Assembly: GCA_000306725.1 (NCBI GenBank)
Contig: CP003083.1
Location: forward strand, 1,240,001-1,304,000
Direction: 5' to 3'
DNA length: 64,000 nt
Origin: Methanolobus psychrophilus R15
GTDB taxonomy: Archaea > Halobacteriota > Methanosarcinia > Methanosarcinales > Methanosarcinaceae
Numbering within the stretch: the stretch's first letter is position 1; each line of letters starts with the position of its first letter. Shown here in pieces: positions 16,138 through 25,169 of the stretch. The position numbers and the translations under genes are program-made. Below the pieces are notes generated by a model. That model ran no database searches, was not told the DNA's origin, and saw nothing but the letters and a program-made list of their open reading frames with translations.

Positions 16138-16752
16138 ATGTTGGAAGTACTGACAGACCCAAACGGGTTCTTTAAAAGAAAAAGTAATGAAGAGATTGAA
16201 TTTAAAACGCCATTAATGATAGTACTACTGATGGCAGCGGTCGGGGCCATCACTGCTGTTATAATGATGCAGAATATCATGGGAACGCTTCCTGAAGAAG
16301 CCGCAGCTTTTGCCGGGATTGGAGCAGTGTTCGCAGTAGTAGGTGCAGTAATCGGAACTTTTGTAATGTGGGCTGTTTACAGCGCAATATTTTACGTGAT
16401 ATCCATGCTCTTCAACGGCGAAGGAAGTTTTAAAAGAGTAATGGAATTTGTATCATACGGATTTATACCTTCCATCATAAGTTCCATAATTTCTGCGATC
16501 TTTACAAGCAGGGCCTATTCTAACATTGACTTTTCCGATCCTATGATCGCAGATGCATTGCTCTCTGATCCAACCCTCAGGATTGCCGGGATAGTGGGAA
16601 TAATTTTCATGCTCTGGAGCGCGAATATATGGATACTTGCACTGGTCCATTCCAGGAATTTGTCTGTTAAGAATGCAGCAATTACCGTGGGAGTGCCTAT
16701 ACTGCTCTACGTTCTTTATACACTATATACACTCAGGATATTTGGTGCATGA
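16138..16752 (+). CDS. Yip1-domain membrane protein
   Basis: A 204-residue protein with about five membrane helices (for example LMIVLLMAAVGAITAVIMMQ and FAVVGAVIGTFVMWAVYSAI). The start MLEVLTDPNGFFKRKSNEEI, with the DPNGFF motif before the first helix, is typical of prokaryotic Yip1-domain proteins. Its role is not known for archaea. It is the first gene of the third exporter operon; its stop overlaps the start of the COG1361 gene (ATGA), so it is translated together with it and may be an accessory membrane subunit. Confidence 0.8.
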   Translation: MLEVLTDPNGFFKRKSNEEIEFKTPLMIVLLMAAVGAITAVIMMQNIMGTLPEEAAAFAGIGAVFAVVGAVIGTFVMWAVYSAIFYVISMLFNGEGSFKRVMEFVSYGFIPSIISSIISAIFTSRAYSNIDFSDPMIADALLSDPTLRIAGIVGIIFMLWSANIWILALVHSRNLSVKNAAITVGVPILLYVLYTLYTLRIFGA

Positions 16753-18038
16753 AAGTGAGAAATATCTTCAGAACACTTGTTGCGGCCTTCCTTGTTATGG
16801 CCGTATTTTCCACTTTTTCCCTTGCAGCTACCAGCGAAGTCCGCCCGACGGTCACCCTGAGCTATGAGATCGAACCTGAAGTATTCATGCCAGGGGATAC
16901 AGGCACAATCACTGTCACCCTGCAGAACATGGCCACCGGAGGGATGTACGTAACCGAGGATGCTGAAACACTGAGCATGAATGCATACATCGCCAGTGCG
17001 ACCATGGGCGGGAACGGTAATTTTGAGATACTTGACAGTGGCTACAACAACATCGGCCTCCTTGGACCACAGGACTCCCTGAAGCTTTCCTTCAATGTCA
17101 AAGCAAAGGATAATGCTGCCTTAGGAACACATTTTCTGAATCTGCAGCTCATCGGCGGGAGCAATATGTACGACCTTAACTACAGGATCCCAGTCAAGGT
17201 TGATGACCGTGACCTGAAGATCATCCTGTCGGATGTGCCTTCCACTCTTATGAACGAGGTTTCCACCATTAGTGTAGAAGTAGTTAACAGAAGGCCAAAT
17301 GCAGTAACAAGCGTCATCATAAGTCCGGAATGCGAAGGAATGGTGTTTACGCCTTCCGAATATTTCATCGGGGCAATTCCTGCAGGAGAGAAATCAACTG
17401 CGACCTTCACTCTGAACACTATGTACAGCAGTCCGGAGAAAAGGGATATGTCCTTTACAGGATCCTACTTTAACGGTGACAACCTCCGCCAGACCGCTAA
17501 GACCATAAGAGAAGTGGAGGTCATTGAACAGCATTCCCTTATTTTTACATCGCTCGATGTGAGCAGAACAGGAAACAGATACACAGTCTCGGGAGACCTG
17601 AACAATTTCGGGACCACCGATGCAAGGAATGTGATGGTGTCTGTAGCGGAGTCTGAAAATGTTGTACCTGCCCAGCCTTACGCAAGATATTATATTGGTA
17701 CGCTTGAAGTGGATGATTTCAGCAGTTTCGAACTATCTGCACAAGTATTATCAAGCGATATCTCAAGCATACCTATAGTTATCGAGTTCAGGGACCCAAA
17801 TAATGCATACATGTCGGTTCGTGAGAACATCCCAATTGGCAGTAACACCCTTAATTCTGCTTCCACCAGCGCAGAGGACAAGGACAGCCCGATGATCCTC
17901 TGGGCAGTGGCAGGAATACTTGCTATCGGAATAACTGCATTGGTATATAATTCATGGAAGAAGCGCAAGGAAGATGAAGGTACTTTGCAACCTGAAGAAG
18001 AAGACGAGGAAGACGACGGGGAGATCCTTGACTCTTGA
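16749..18038 (+). CDS. COG1361-type secreted Ig-like protein with acidic tail
   Basis: The 429-residue protein has a signal peptide (TLVAAFLVMAVFSTFSLAAT), beta-rich repeats (FMPGDTGTITVTLQNMATGG; NAVTSVIISPECEGMVF), a C-terminal helix (MILWAVAGILAIGITALVY) and a cytoplasmic tail with a strongly acidic stretch (PEEEDEEDDGEILDS). The acidic tail is absent from the other two COG1361 proteins here and could contact the ATPase encoded next. It overlaps the upstream gene by four bases and the ATPase frame follows at once. Confidence 0.85.
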   Translation: MKVRNIFRTLVAAFLVMAVFSTFSLAATSEVRPTVTLSYEIEPEVFMPGDTGTITVTLQNMATGGMYVTEDAETLSMNAYIASATMGGNGNFEILDSGYNNIGLLGPQDSLKLSFNVKAKDNAALGTHFLNLQLIGGSNMYDLNYRIPVKVDDRDLKIILSDVPSTLMNEVSTISVEVVNRRPNAVTSVIISPECEGMVFTPSEYFIGAIPAGEKSTATFTLNTMYSSPEKRDMSFTGSYFNGDNLRQTAKTIREVEVIEQHSLIFTSLDVSRTGNRYTVSGDLNNFGTTDARNVMVSVAESENVVPAQPYARYYIGTLEVDDFSSFELSAQVLSSDISSIPIVIEFRDPNNAYMSVRENIPIGSNTLNSASTSAEDKDSPMILWAVAGILAIGITALVYNSWKKRKEDEGTLQPEEEDEEDDGEILDS

Positions 18039-18049
18039 ACGGTGCCAAC

Positions 18050-18736
18050 ATGCCAGAAACTATTGCAGACATCAGAAAAGTGACAAAGATCTACACTCTG
18101 GGCAAGAATAAGATATATGCCCTTAACAAGGTGAGCGCAAAGATAGAGAAAGGAGACTTTGTCACCATAATGGGCTCTTCGGGCTCCGGTAAGAGCACCC
18201 TCCTTAATATGCTTGGCTGCCTTGACCTGCCCACAAGCGGAAAAGTGCTGATCAATAATACGGACCTTTCTAAACTCGATGATGACGGGCTTACCTCCCT
18301 CAGAAGGAACAATATCGGCTTTATTTTCCAGCAATTCAATCTTATCCAGACCCTGACAGCTGTGGAGAATGTGGAAATCCCCATGATATTCAACGGAGCA
18401 TCTCCCGGAAAGCGTAGAAAGAGAGCACTGAAGCTGTTACAGAGAGCCCAGCTTCCATCGGAGTATGCTGATCACAAGCCCAATGAACTATCAGGAGGGC
18501 AGCAGCAGAGGGTCGCAATAGCCAGGGCCCTTGCAAACAACCCTCCGATACTGCTTGCTGATGAACCCACAGGTAACCTAGACTCTAAGACAGGACACGG
18601 TGTCATGGAGCTCCTTAGGGAACTCAACCAGGCAGGCACCACCGTGATAGTGGTCACCCACGATCCCATGATGGAAGAGTATTCCCGAACTACCATAAGG
18701 CTGCAGGACGGAGAGGTCGTTAATGAAAATCCCTGA
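18050..18736 (+). CDS. ABC transporter ATPase, MacB/LolD type
   Basis: Walker A GSSGSGKST, IFQQFNLIQTL, signature [15 protein letters not shown], Walker [12 protein letters not shown] and VVTHDP are all present. The ATG at 18050 follows CGGTGCC and is preferred over the TTG at 18035. The stop overlaps the permease start by 14 bases, which indicates coupled expression and a matched pair. It is more distant in sequence from the two ATPases on the minus strand than those are from each other. Confidence 0.93.
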   Translation: MPETIADIRKVTKIYTLGKNKIYALNKVSAKIEKGDFVTIMGSSGSGKSTLLNMLGCLDLPTSGKVLINNTDLSKLDDDGLTSLRRNNIGFIFQQFNLIQTLTAVENVEIPMIFNGASPGKRRKRALKLLQRAQLPSEYADHKPNELSGGQQQRVAIARALANNPPILLADEPTGNLDSKTGHGVMELLRELNQAGTTVIVVTHDPMMEEYSRTTIRLQDGEVVNENP

Positions 18737-19898
18737 TCCCCTGAAGAACAACATGTATGCAGAACTTGCCAGAAGAAACCTTAAAAGGCAGGCAGTCCGC
18801 ACGGTACTTGCAGCTATCGGCATCATCATAGGAGTTATAGCAATATCCTCAATGGGAATACTTGGTAACAGCCTGAAACTCTCAGTCACAGATTCCTTTT
18901 CAGATATCGGGGATAAGATCATAGTTTCGCCAGTTCCCGGAGAGGACTATATTACAGACAAGCAGGTAGATCAGATCAAAAAGGTCAGTAACATCGAAAG
19001 TGTAATACCTGTGATATCCGGCGGGGAGATAGTCGAATACAAAAAAGGCGGAACCACTATACAGTATTACGTTGCGGTCTATGATATAAAGAAGGATGAT
19101 CTGGATAAACTTGCCGACCTCCAAGAGGGCCGCCATTTCAAACCGGGGTCCACTGAATGCGTGGTGGGTTCCAGCATAGCGAAGAACCTGGATCTTAAGC
19201 TCGGGCAGAAGATAGAGATAGATGGCTCAAATTTAAGAGTTGTCGGAATACTCAAGGAGAGAGGACTTGGATTTGATATCAATACAGACAGCGGAGTTTT
19301 CACATCCTCCGAAATGTATGGAAAATTATACCCTGACGCAGATGAAGGTTATGGTACGGTCATAGTCATAGTGACGGATATCGACAAAATAGACAGTGTT
19401 ATGGAGGATATCCAGGAACGTATAAACAAGAAAGATGAACTGGTCACTGTCTTTGCCACGAACTCAATAACCGAAAGCCTTGACAGTGTCTTCAGGTCCA
19501 TTTCACTTTTCCTCATGGGCATAGGCTCTATATCGTTGCTTGTTGCAGGTGTGAGTATACTCAATGTGATGCTCATGTCCACCATGGAGCGGACAAAAGA
19601 GATAGGTATTATGAAAGCTGTGGGGGCCTCAAGGAAAGATATACTGAAGATGTTCCTGCTAGAATCATTGTTCCTCGGGGTCATAGCCAGCACAGCAGGA
19701 GCGATATTAACCATTGGAGGAAGTTACCTCATAATGTCCCTGCTCGTCAAGGACACTTCATACCTGTTCACACTTTCCAGCATGTTCTACGTAGTGGAAG
19801 GTTTCTTTTTCGGGATAGCCACAAGCCTTCTTGGCGGCATGTATCCTGCATGGAAGGCTTCAATGATGAGACCGCTTGACGCACTCAGGTACGAGTGA
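18723..19898 (+). CDS. MacB/FtsX-type ABC transporter permease
   Basis: A 391-residue FtsX-MacB permease: N-terminal helix after a basic stretch (RRNLKRQAVRTVLAAIGIII), outer domain of about 200 residues and three C-terminal helices including ISLLVAGVSILNVMLMSTME. It ends in MYPAWKASMMRPLDALRYE, the usual FtsX C-terminal motif. It is the last gene of the third operon; a hairpin follows at 19908-19942. Only one permease is encoded, so a homodimer is expected. Confidence 0.92.
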   Translation: MKIPDPLKNNMYAELARRNLKRQAVRTVLAAIGIIIGVIAISSMGILGNSLKLSVTDSFSDIGDKIIVSPVPGEDYITDKQVDQIKKVSNIESVIPVISGGEIVEYKKGGTTIQYYVAVYDIKKDDLDKLADLQEGRHFKPGSTECVVGSSIAKNLDLKLGQKIEIDGSNLRVVGILKERGLGFDINTDSGVFTSSEMYGKLYPDADEGYGTVIVIVTDIDKIDSVMEDIQERINKKDELVTVFATNSITESLDSVFRSISLFLMGIGSISLLVAGVSILNVMLMSTMERTKEIGIMKAVGASRKDILKMFLLESLFLGVIASTAGAILTIGGSYLIMSLLVKDTSYLFTLSSMFYVVEGFFFGIATSLLGGMYPAWKASMMRPLDALRYE

Positions 19899-19907
19899 GG
19901 AGCGTAA

Positions 19908-19942
19908 CACCCCCTAAGGCTGTTCTCCTAACCTAAGGGGTG
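19908..19942 (+). terminator. Possible terminator after the third exporter operon
   Basis: CACCCC at 19908-19913 pairs with GGGGTG at 19937-19942 around a partly paired interior. It begins ten bases after the permease stop. There is no strong T tract directly after it, so termination is uncertain. Confidence 0.4.
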
Positions 19943-20145
19943 GCTCTCATCCATATCTGTTTTTCCGTTCCACAGAGGGCTCTGCCTCCTCCTTTAAAAA
20001 TCACCGTAACTCATGCACTGATATGCCTTCTGCCTGCAGAATGTACTACAATGGAAAATGTCCTCAATTACCAGTCCTGATAGTGCTTCAAGTGATGATA
20101 ATGTGCGTATTTATCATAAACAGTGCACCAGATTCTTCACGGATT

Positions 20146-20190
20146 GATATAAATACTATCACACAATAAATTTCATTTAAAAACCAGGAG
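20146..20190 (+). promoter_or_regulatory. Promoter and RBS before the secreted protein gene
   Basis: GATATAAATAC at about 20146-20156 is a good TATA box, placing the start near 20175, and CCAGGAG before the ATG at 20198 is the ribosome binding site. The rest of 19943-20145 shows no gene. Confidence 0.5.
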
Positions 20191-20197
20191 CCCTGAT

Positions 20198-21301
20198 ATG
20201 AGACCTGTTTTTATTTTATTAACCAGTATTTTGTTAGTGCTTGTTTTTATCGGCAACTCTTTAGCAGCCGATTGCCCAGAAGGGGCCTATGATGTAAAGA
20301 TAATTGACATGTACTCCGATATCGACAGTGGTGATATGACAATATATTCCTCTATCGGATTACAGGCGCTCAACCTTGAACTGCAACTGGTACACGACAG
20401 AGAGGTGCTTGATACGAATACCATCAGGATAGACAGGATATCACCAGGTTCAACTGTTGTCAAGGTATTCGAATGGGATACGGGCAGCATGTCTGACGGC
20501 AGATATACCGTAACAGGCAGAATCATGCAGGGCGATTGCCAGTTATATTCAGGGAATCATTCTTTTGTGCACGGTCGCCAGGTCATCCCCAGGATAACCG
20601 CTAATGATCTTGTAGCCAACTCCGAAGGGGCCAGTCTCATAATCATGCCGGTACAGCCTGTGATAATGGATCTTGAATTCATGCTTGTGGATGGATCGGA
20701 TGTCATATACTCAGCCAGGGAACAGAAAGTTGCCCTGCACACCCAGCCGGGAGTCATTGAGCATCAATGGAACACACTACTTGCAAATGAGAAGGACTAC
20801 CAGGCAAGAGTGAAGATTAACATGTATACGCCTGCAGAGTCTGTCACCCTGATGGAGAGTTTCACGGCAATTGAGGACGTATTCATCTCTGATATCTACA
20901 GGGACGCCGTGGGTGCAAGCGCTACCATCGAAGGGCGCTCACAGGTCCCTTTTACAGGTTCGGTAAAGTTCACAGTTATAAGGAATAGCGACGGGGCTAT
21001 CATTGAATCGGTATCCCAGAGATCACCTGTGCTTCTGAGGGGTGATGACGAGACTGTGGAAACTATCTGGGAGAACAGGCTTCCGGAGGGTACCTACAGG
21101 CTGACGATCGAGGTCATAGGAAATGACGGAAAACTACTCGATCAGAGACAGACCATCATCGAAGCTGCAGCCGTCCGGCGTACGGCAACTCCTGCCAATG
21201 ATACAGGAAACGAAAGTCAGCAGGCTCCGGGATTCACGGTAGCTTACCTTCTGTCAGCACTTATTGCCGTTGCTTTAGTCCTGAGGATCAGGAGCAAGTA
21301 A
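20198..21301 (+). CDS. Secreted beta-rich protein with C-terminal membrane anchor
   Basis: A 367-residue protein with a signal peptide (FILLTSILLVLVFIGNSLAA), about 310 extracellular residues predicted to be beta-rich in repeated modules (GDMTIYSSIGLQALNLELQL; GSVKFTVIRNSDGAIIESVS), a Thr/Asn-rich linker and a C-terminal helix ending in RIRSK. No enzyme motif is seen. It lies 15 bp upstream of a permease with the same pattern as the COG1361/permease pairs nearby, so it is probably the surface partner of that transporter. The family is not recognised. Confidence 0.75.
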   Translation: MRPVFILLTSILLVLVFIGNSLAADCPEGAYDVKIIDMYSDIDSGDMTIYSSIGLQALNLELQLVHDREVLDTNTIRIDRISPGSTVVKVFEWDTGSMSDGRYTVTGRIMQGDCQLYSGNHSFVHGRQVIPRITANDLVANSEGASLIIMPVQPVIMDLEFMLVDGSDVIYSAREQKVALHTQPGVIEHQWNTLLANEKDYQARVKINMYTPAESVTLMESFTAIEDVFISDIYRDAVGASATIEGRSQVPFTGSVKFTVIRNSDGAIIESVSQRSPVLLRGDDETVETIWENRLPEGTYRLTIEVIGNDGKLLDQRQTIIEAAAVRRTATPANDTGNESQQAPGFTVAYLLSALIAVALVLRIRSK

Positions 21302-21316
21302 ATGCAGGTGCCCTGA

Positions 21317-22471
21317 ATGCGATATGAACTCTTCATTGCACTCCGTTATATAAGGTCAAGAAAGCGCCAGACCATTCTCTCAGTTGCTGCTATAGGGATA
21401 GCGGTAATGATCCTGATGGTCTCCCAGGCTTTCATGATAGGGTTCACACAGGAGATATATGATACTACTGTTGCTAACATGCCTCATGTTGTGGTATCGC
21501 CTGATCAGGGAGACGACTACATTCATCTGTACAGGAATATCGTCCAGCAAATAAACTCCATGGACGGCGTAGCTGCCTCTTCTCCCTATCTGGCAGGTGA
21601 GGCCTCCTTCAGGCACAGGGACAGAACCTCAAACGTTGTACTCAGAGGAGTCATTCCCTCAGAAGAGGAGGCAGTGGCTCATGTGAGCAATGATGTGATA
21701 GAAGGTAACTTTGAGGAGCTTGCCTTCTCAAGAAGAGCTATAGTTATAGGCGATGACCTTGCCAGCAGACTGGAGCTCAGTATTGGTGATACGGTGGAAG
21801 TGTCATTTCCCAATGCAAATACACTCTCACTGAGGGTTGTGGCTATTTACGATACCGGCACACCTGTGGATGAAAGTTTGACATACACATCCCTTGAGAC
21901 CGCCCAGAATTTCTATGGCACCCCGGATGTCATCAATGGCATCTACCTGAGACTGGAAGATTTTAACCGTGACAGGGAGATAGCTTCCATGCTAAGGGAA
22001 GAAGGATACAGGGCAACAGGCTGGACCGTGAACAATCCGGACATTCTGCGTACCCTGGCAATTGAAAGAACATCCAACAACATCACACTGGGATTTATCC
22101 TTCTGATAGCATCCTTTGGTGTTGTGAGCACCTTGAACATGGTAGTGATGAGCAAGATCAAGGAGATAGGTATCCTCATGGCCATGGGTGCGAACAGGTC
22201 CGGCATCAGACTCATCTTTTTGGTTGAGAGTGGGATACTGGGACTTGCAGGGGCTCTGCTGGGAACGCTTGCCGGAGTTGCCATAGCTCTTGCCATAAGA
22301 GGTTATCCTCTGCCGGAAGGGGTGTACGGGATCACTACCATACCAGTATTGATACGCCCTGGAGATGTTATCTGGATAATAGCCATTGTCTTCATACTCA
22401 ATCTGATAGCCGGCATCTATCCCGCACAGCGCGCCGCCGGCCTTGACCCTGTTAAGGCTATCTCCAGATAA
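21317..22471 (+). CDS. LolC/FtsX-type ABC transporter permease
   Basis: The 384-residue protein starts MRYELFIALRYIRSRKRQTI, the amphipathic LolC/LolE-type N-terminus, followed by one helix, an outer domain and three C-terminal helices with NMVVMSKIKEIGILMAMGAN. It ends IYPAQRAAGLDPVKAISR. No ATPase is adjacent; the LolD-type ATPase at 28705 could serve it and the permease at 23141. GCAGGTG lies before the ATG. Confidence 0.9.
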   Translation: MRYELFIALRYIRSRKRQTILSVAAIGIAVMILMVSQAFMIGFTQEIYDTTVANMPHVVVSPDQGDDYIHLYRNIVQQINSMDGVAASSPYLAGEASFRHRDRTSNVVLRGVIPSEEEAVAHVSNDVIEGNFEELAFSRRAIVIGDDLASRLELSIGDTVEVSFPNANTLSLRVVAIYDTGTPVDESLTYTSLETAQNFYGTPDVINGIYLRLEDFNRDREIASMLREEGYRATGWTVNNPDILRTLAIERTSNNITLGFILLIASFGVVSTLNMVVMSKIKEIGILMAMGANRSGIRLIFLVESGILGLAGALLGTLAGVAIALAIRGYPLPEGVYGITTIPVLIRPGDVIWIIAIVFILNLIAGIYPAQRAAGLDPVKAISR

Positions 22472-22514
22472 CGGGAATCTGAAGCGCGATGTCAAAGCAC
22501 AATGCAAGCTTTAT

Positions 22515-22931
22515 TCATCTTGTGCGGCCTGAAAAGAAGAATTCGATGCCCTCAAACCTGCAAGTGCATAACTTCCTTTTGTGCAGGAGGTAGAGAGCAG
22601 ATTTGAATAGGGCATAGAGCCGGAAGTAGAAAGAGAAAAAGGATTTTGAGAAGAATCCTCCTATGTAGATTATGTGTTTATCGTCCCGGACAGAATCATC
22701 GATAAACCTTACGACACCATCAAAGTGATTCCTGTCGAGGACATCCCCCTGATGCATGGCAGGACCTATAACAATGACGTCGGTTTCCATGCCATCCTCG
22801 CTCAGGCTTTTATCAATGAAACCGTAGTTGAAGAGTACGGGTATGGGAGAGATGAACTCAGTTTTGAATTGTGGTCCTTCTTTTCGGTATTTAAGGAAGC
22901 TATATTTAGGCGTCTCGATCACAATCCTCAT
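22515..22931 (-). CDS. Inorganic pyrophosphatase-like protein, catalytic motif altered
   Basis: A 138-residue protein with the outline of the family I soluble pyrophosphatase fold: MRIVIETPKYSFLKYR, then NYGFIDKSLSEDGMETDVIV and FIDDSVRDDKHIIYI. The family motif DGDPxD is changed to DGMETD, so one of the metal-binding aspartates is missing, and the protein is shorter than the usual 170-180 residues. It may have lost or changed activity. The C-terminus is basic and aromatic. It has a long leader with alternative inverted repeats (22978-23097). Confidence 0.7.
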   Translation of the reverse strand: MRIVIETPKYSFLKYRKEGPQFKTEFISPIPVLFNYGFIDKSLSEDGMETDVIVIGPAMHQGDVLDRNHFDGVVRFIDDSVRDDKHIIYIGGFFSKSFFSFYFRLYALFKSALYLLHKRKLCTCRFEGIEFFFSGRTR

Positions 22932-22977
22932 GGCAGCGTATTAGCGTGCCATATAGAAAAAGGCTATCATTTTGGAA

Positions 22978-23097
22978 GCGAACGGGAAAGGATTGAATGC
23001 ACAGGTTGTTGGTGCTGGTATTGTGGAGAGTACTAGAAACCCGTTCGCATACATACAAACGACATTCTGGTATATATACCTTCGTATTCGTGCGAAC
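22978..23097 (-). ncRNA. Candidate structured leader with alternative pairings
   Basis: Read on the minus strand toward the pyrophosphatase-like gene, the order is GTTCGCA (23097-23091), TATATATA within the palindrome GGTATATATACC (23080-23069), TGCGAACGGG (23049-23040) and CCCGTTCGC (22986-22978). The middle segment can pair with the first (7 bp) or the last (perfect 9 bp), so two structures exclude each other. That is the plan of an attenuator or riboswitch-like leader. If transcription starts after the TATA-like palindrome, only the second pairing is possible and the element is a simple hairpin with a 53-base loop. Confidence 0.35.
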
Positions 23098-23140
23098 AAA
23101 CAGTCCCGCTGACTCATCCTGTAAAAATTGGAACGTTAAA

Positions 23141-24310
23141 TCATCCACTTTCGATAGCTTCAACCGGGTCCAGCCTGGAGGCTCTTCTTGCAGGATAGAC
23201 TCCGGCTGCTAAGTTGATAATGAAAGAGAATACGATAGCATAGATGAAATTGCTCACTTCAAGGCTCAGAGGGAGCGTTGTCAGCCCGAAATACACCTCA
23301 CTGGGCAAGTCTATCTGGTAATTCGAGAGTAATACAACTCCAATGTATCCCAGGATACAGCCCAGCAATACACCCATAGTGCCTAAGATGAGTGATTCCA
23401 GCAGGAAGATGTTAGTTATATGCCTTCTGGAAGTGCCCATAGCCATCAGCATACCTATCTCCCTCTTTTTTTCCGCAACCACGGTAATAAGAGTATTCGC
23501 AACACCAAAACCGGCTATGAGATAGATAAGTCCGTAATATAGCCAGACAATGACCTTCTGGGTGTTTAGCAGTTCCAGGATATCCCTGTTGGCTTCTTCC
23601 CAGCTTACCGCATCCAGGCCCGTGGATTCTTCGATAGATTGGGATATTGTTTCTGCCTGGTACGGGTCGTGGGTACGTACGTTTATGCTGCTTGCAACCC
23701 CGCTCTCTCCAAAAAAGGATTGGGCTGAATCAAAGCGCGCATATGCAAGGGTCTCATCCGCAGGTGTGCCGGTGTGGAATATACCGACTACTTTGTATGA
23801 CATAGGACCTGCGGTGGGCGTCACTGCAGAAACGGTATCTCCTACTCCGACTCCAAGCTCTTCTGCGAGCCGGTTTCCAAGAACTATCCCGTTATTACTT
23901 CTTGAAAGAGCGGAGAAGCTTCCTTCAACAATGTCTTCGCTGATGCGCATAACAGCATCTTCTGCCACGGGATCGATCCCATAGAGCTCAACGCCCTGGG
24001 CCCTGTCCCTGTATTGCAGCGCAGCCTGCCCTGCGAATACAGGTGAAACAGCTAAAACCCCTTCATTATTAAGGATCTGCTCAAAATAGTGTCTGTAAAA
24101 ATGTATGTATTCCGTGGTGTCTTCCATAGGGCTTACGACAATGTGAGGTGAGCCCTCTACTGTCAGTGATACCAGCTCGTTCGTGAACCCCGACATAAGA
24201 GACATCAGCACTACAATAACGCCTATGGCGAGAGCTACAGCAAATACAGCGAAGAATGTTAGTCTTTTGCGTGCACTGATGTGCCGAAGGGCTATATCCA
24301 GTTCGTACAT
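23141..24310 (-). CDS. LolC/FtsX-type ABC transporter permease
   Basis: A 389-residue relative of the permease at 21317, with the start MYELDIALRHISARKRLTFF, an outer domain of about 230 residues and three C-terminal helices including GFGVANTLITVVAEKKREIG. The end is AGVYPARRASRLDPVEAIES. It has no adjacent ATPase or surface-protein gene. It and the permease at 21317 could form a LolCE-like heterodimer driven by the ATPase at 28705, but this is inferred only from family and proximity. Confidence 0.9.
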   Translation of the reverse strand: MYELDIALRHISARKRLTFFAVFAVALAIGVIVVLMSLMSGFTNELVSLTVEGSPHIVVSPMEDTTEYIHFYRHYFEQILNNEGVLAVSPVFAGQAALQYRDRAQGVELYGIDPVAEDAVMRISEDIVEGSFSALSRSNNGIVLGNRLAEELGVGVGDTVSAVTPTAGPMSYKVVGIFHTGTPADETLAYARFDSAQSFFGESGVASSINVRTHDPYQAETISQSIEESTGLDAVSWEEANRDILELLNTQKVIVWLYYGLIYLIAGFGVANTLITVVAEKKREIGMLMAMGTSRRHITNIFLLESLILGTMGVLLGCILGYIGVVLLSNYQIDLPSEVYFGLTTLPLSLEVSNFIYAIVFSFIINLAAGVYPARRASRLDPVEAIESG

Positions 24311-24413
24311 CTGTCCCTCTGTTATCCAGCCTAATGATTATTTGAGTATCTGGCTATAATATGTTTTGCATGTAGGAACTGTACAGTAAATCAAAGGCCC
24401 GCAAGTACATATC

Positions 24414-25040
24414 TCATCTTTGGGAAAGCGCAAGTTCAAGGCCAATAAGCATAAAGACGCCTGCTTTTATGCGATTGACATATTTACCGATACCGGGCCT
24501 TCCCATCAGCCTTTTGCCAATATGCCCTGCAAATACAGAGACCAGGAAGAATATAGCCAATGCCTGGACAAGGAACACACATCCCAGAAAGACCATCTGC
24601 AGAGGAACATTTCCGGCCCCGGCGTTCACGAATTGAGGCAGGAAAGCAAGGAAGAAAATGGACACTTTGGGATTGAGCAGGTTCATGAAGACGTCTCTTT
24701 TGTAAAGCAAAAGAGCACCGTATTCCCGTTCAGACACCGAGGATATGAACCTGTCACCTTCCTGAATGGCCCTGAAAGCAAGATAGAGCAGGTAGACAGC
24801 GCCTGCATACTTCAGGACTGTGAAGGCAAGGGCAGATTTATAGATTATGGCAGAAACACCCAGCGCAGCCGCAGTCGTGTGGAACAGCAGACCGGTGCAA
24901 AGGCCGCAGGCTGTAGCTATTCCGGCCCCTTTGCCTGAGGATATGCTCTGCGTCAGCACAAAAATAATATCCGGGCCTGGAAGCAGTGTGAGAGCTGCAG
25001 AGGCTGCAATAAAATACAGTAGCTGTGCGGGTTCTATCAA
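24414..25040 (-). CDS. LysE/RhtB-family exporter
   Basis: The 208-residue protein has about six membrane helices and the family signature near the start (ALTLLPGPDIIFVLTQSISS, then GKGAGIATACGLCTGLL). The length matches LysE/RhtB family members, which export amino acids or related metabolites from the cytoplasm. The central segment DVFMNLLNPKVSIFFLAFLP is also typical. It is monocistronic and divergent from the larA-like gene. The exact substrate cannot be read from the sequence. Confidence 0.9.
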   Translation of the reverse strand: MIEPAQLLYFIAASAALTLLPGPDIIFVLTQSISSGKGAGIATACGLCTGLLFHTTAAALGVSAIIYKSALAFTVLKYAGAVYLLYLAFRAIQEGDRFISSVSEREYGALLLYKRDVFMNLLNPKVSIFFLAFLPQFVNAGAGNVPLQMVFLGCVFLVQALAIFFLVSVFAGHIGKRLMGRPGIGKYVNRIKAGVFMLIGLELALSQR

Positions 25041-25169
25041 TAGTTCACCTTGTCCTTATCTTTAACTCTGCTCTTGAATTGCTCAAGCCAGATGTATGAG
25101 ACGAAATGCTATAAATAAAACTTCCTATTATGAACTATCCTGAGACAAGATACCAGCGGAGGAATTTCT

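Noticed and set aside
22978-23048. tRNA-like layout with 7-bp complementary ends (GCGAACG/CGTTCGC) about 71 bases apart
   Set aside because: No T-arm GGTTC-type loop, no D-arm consensus and no anticodon stem on either strand.
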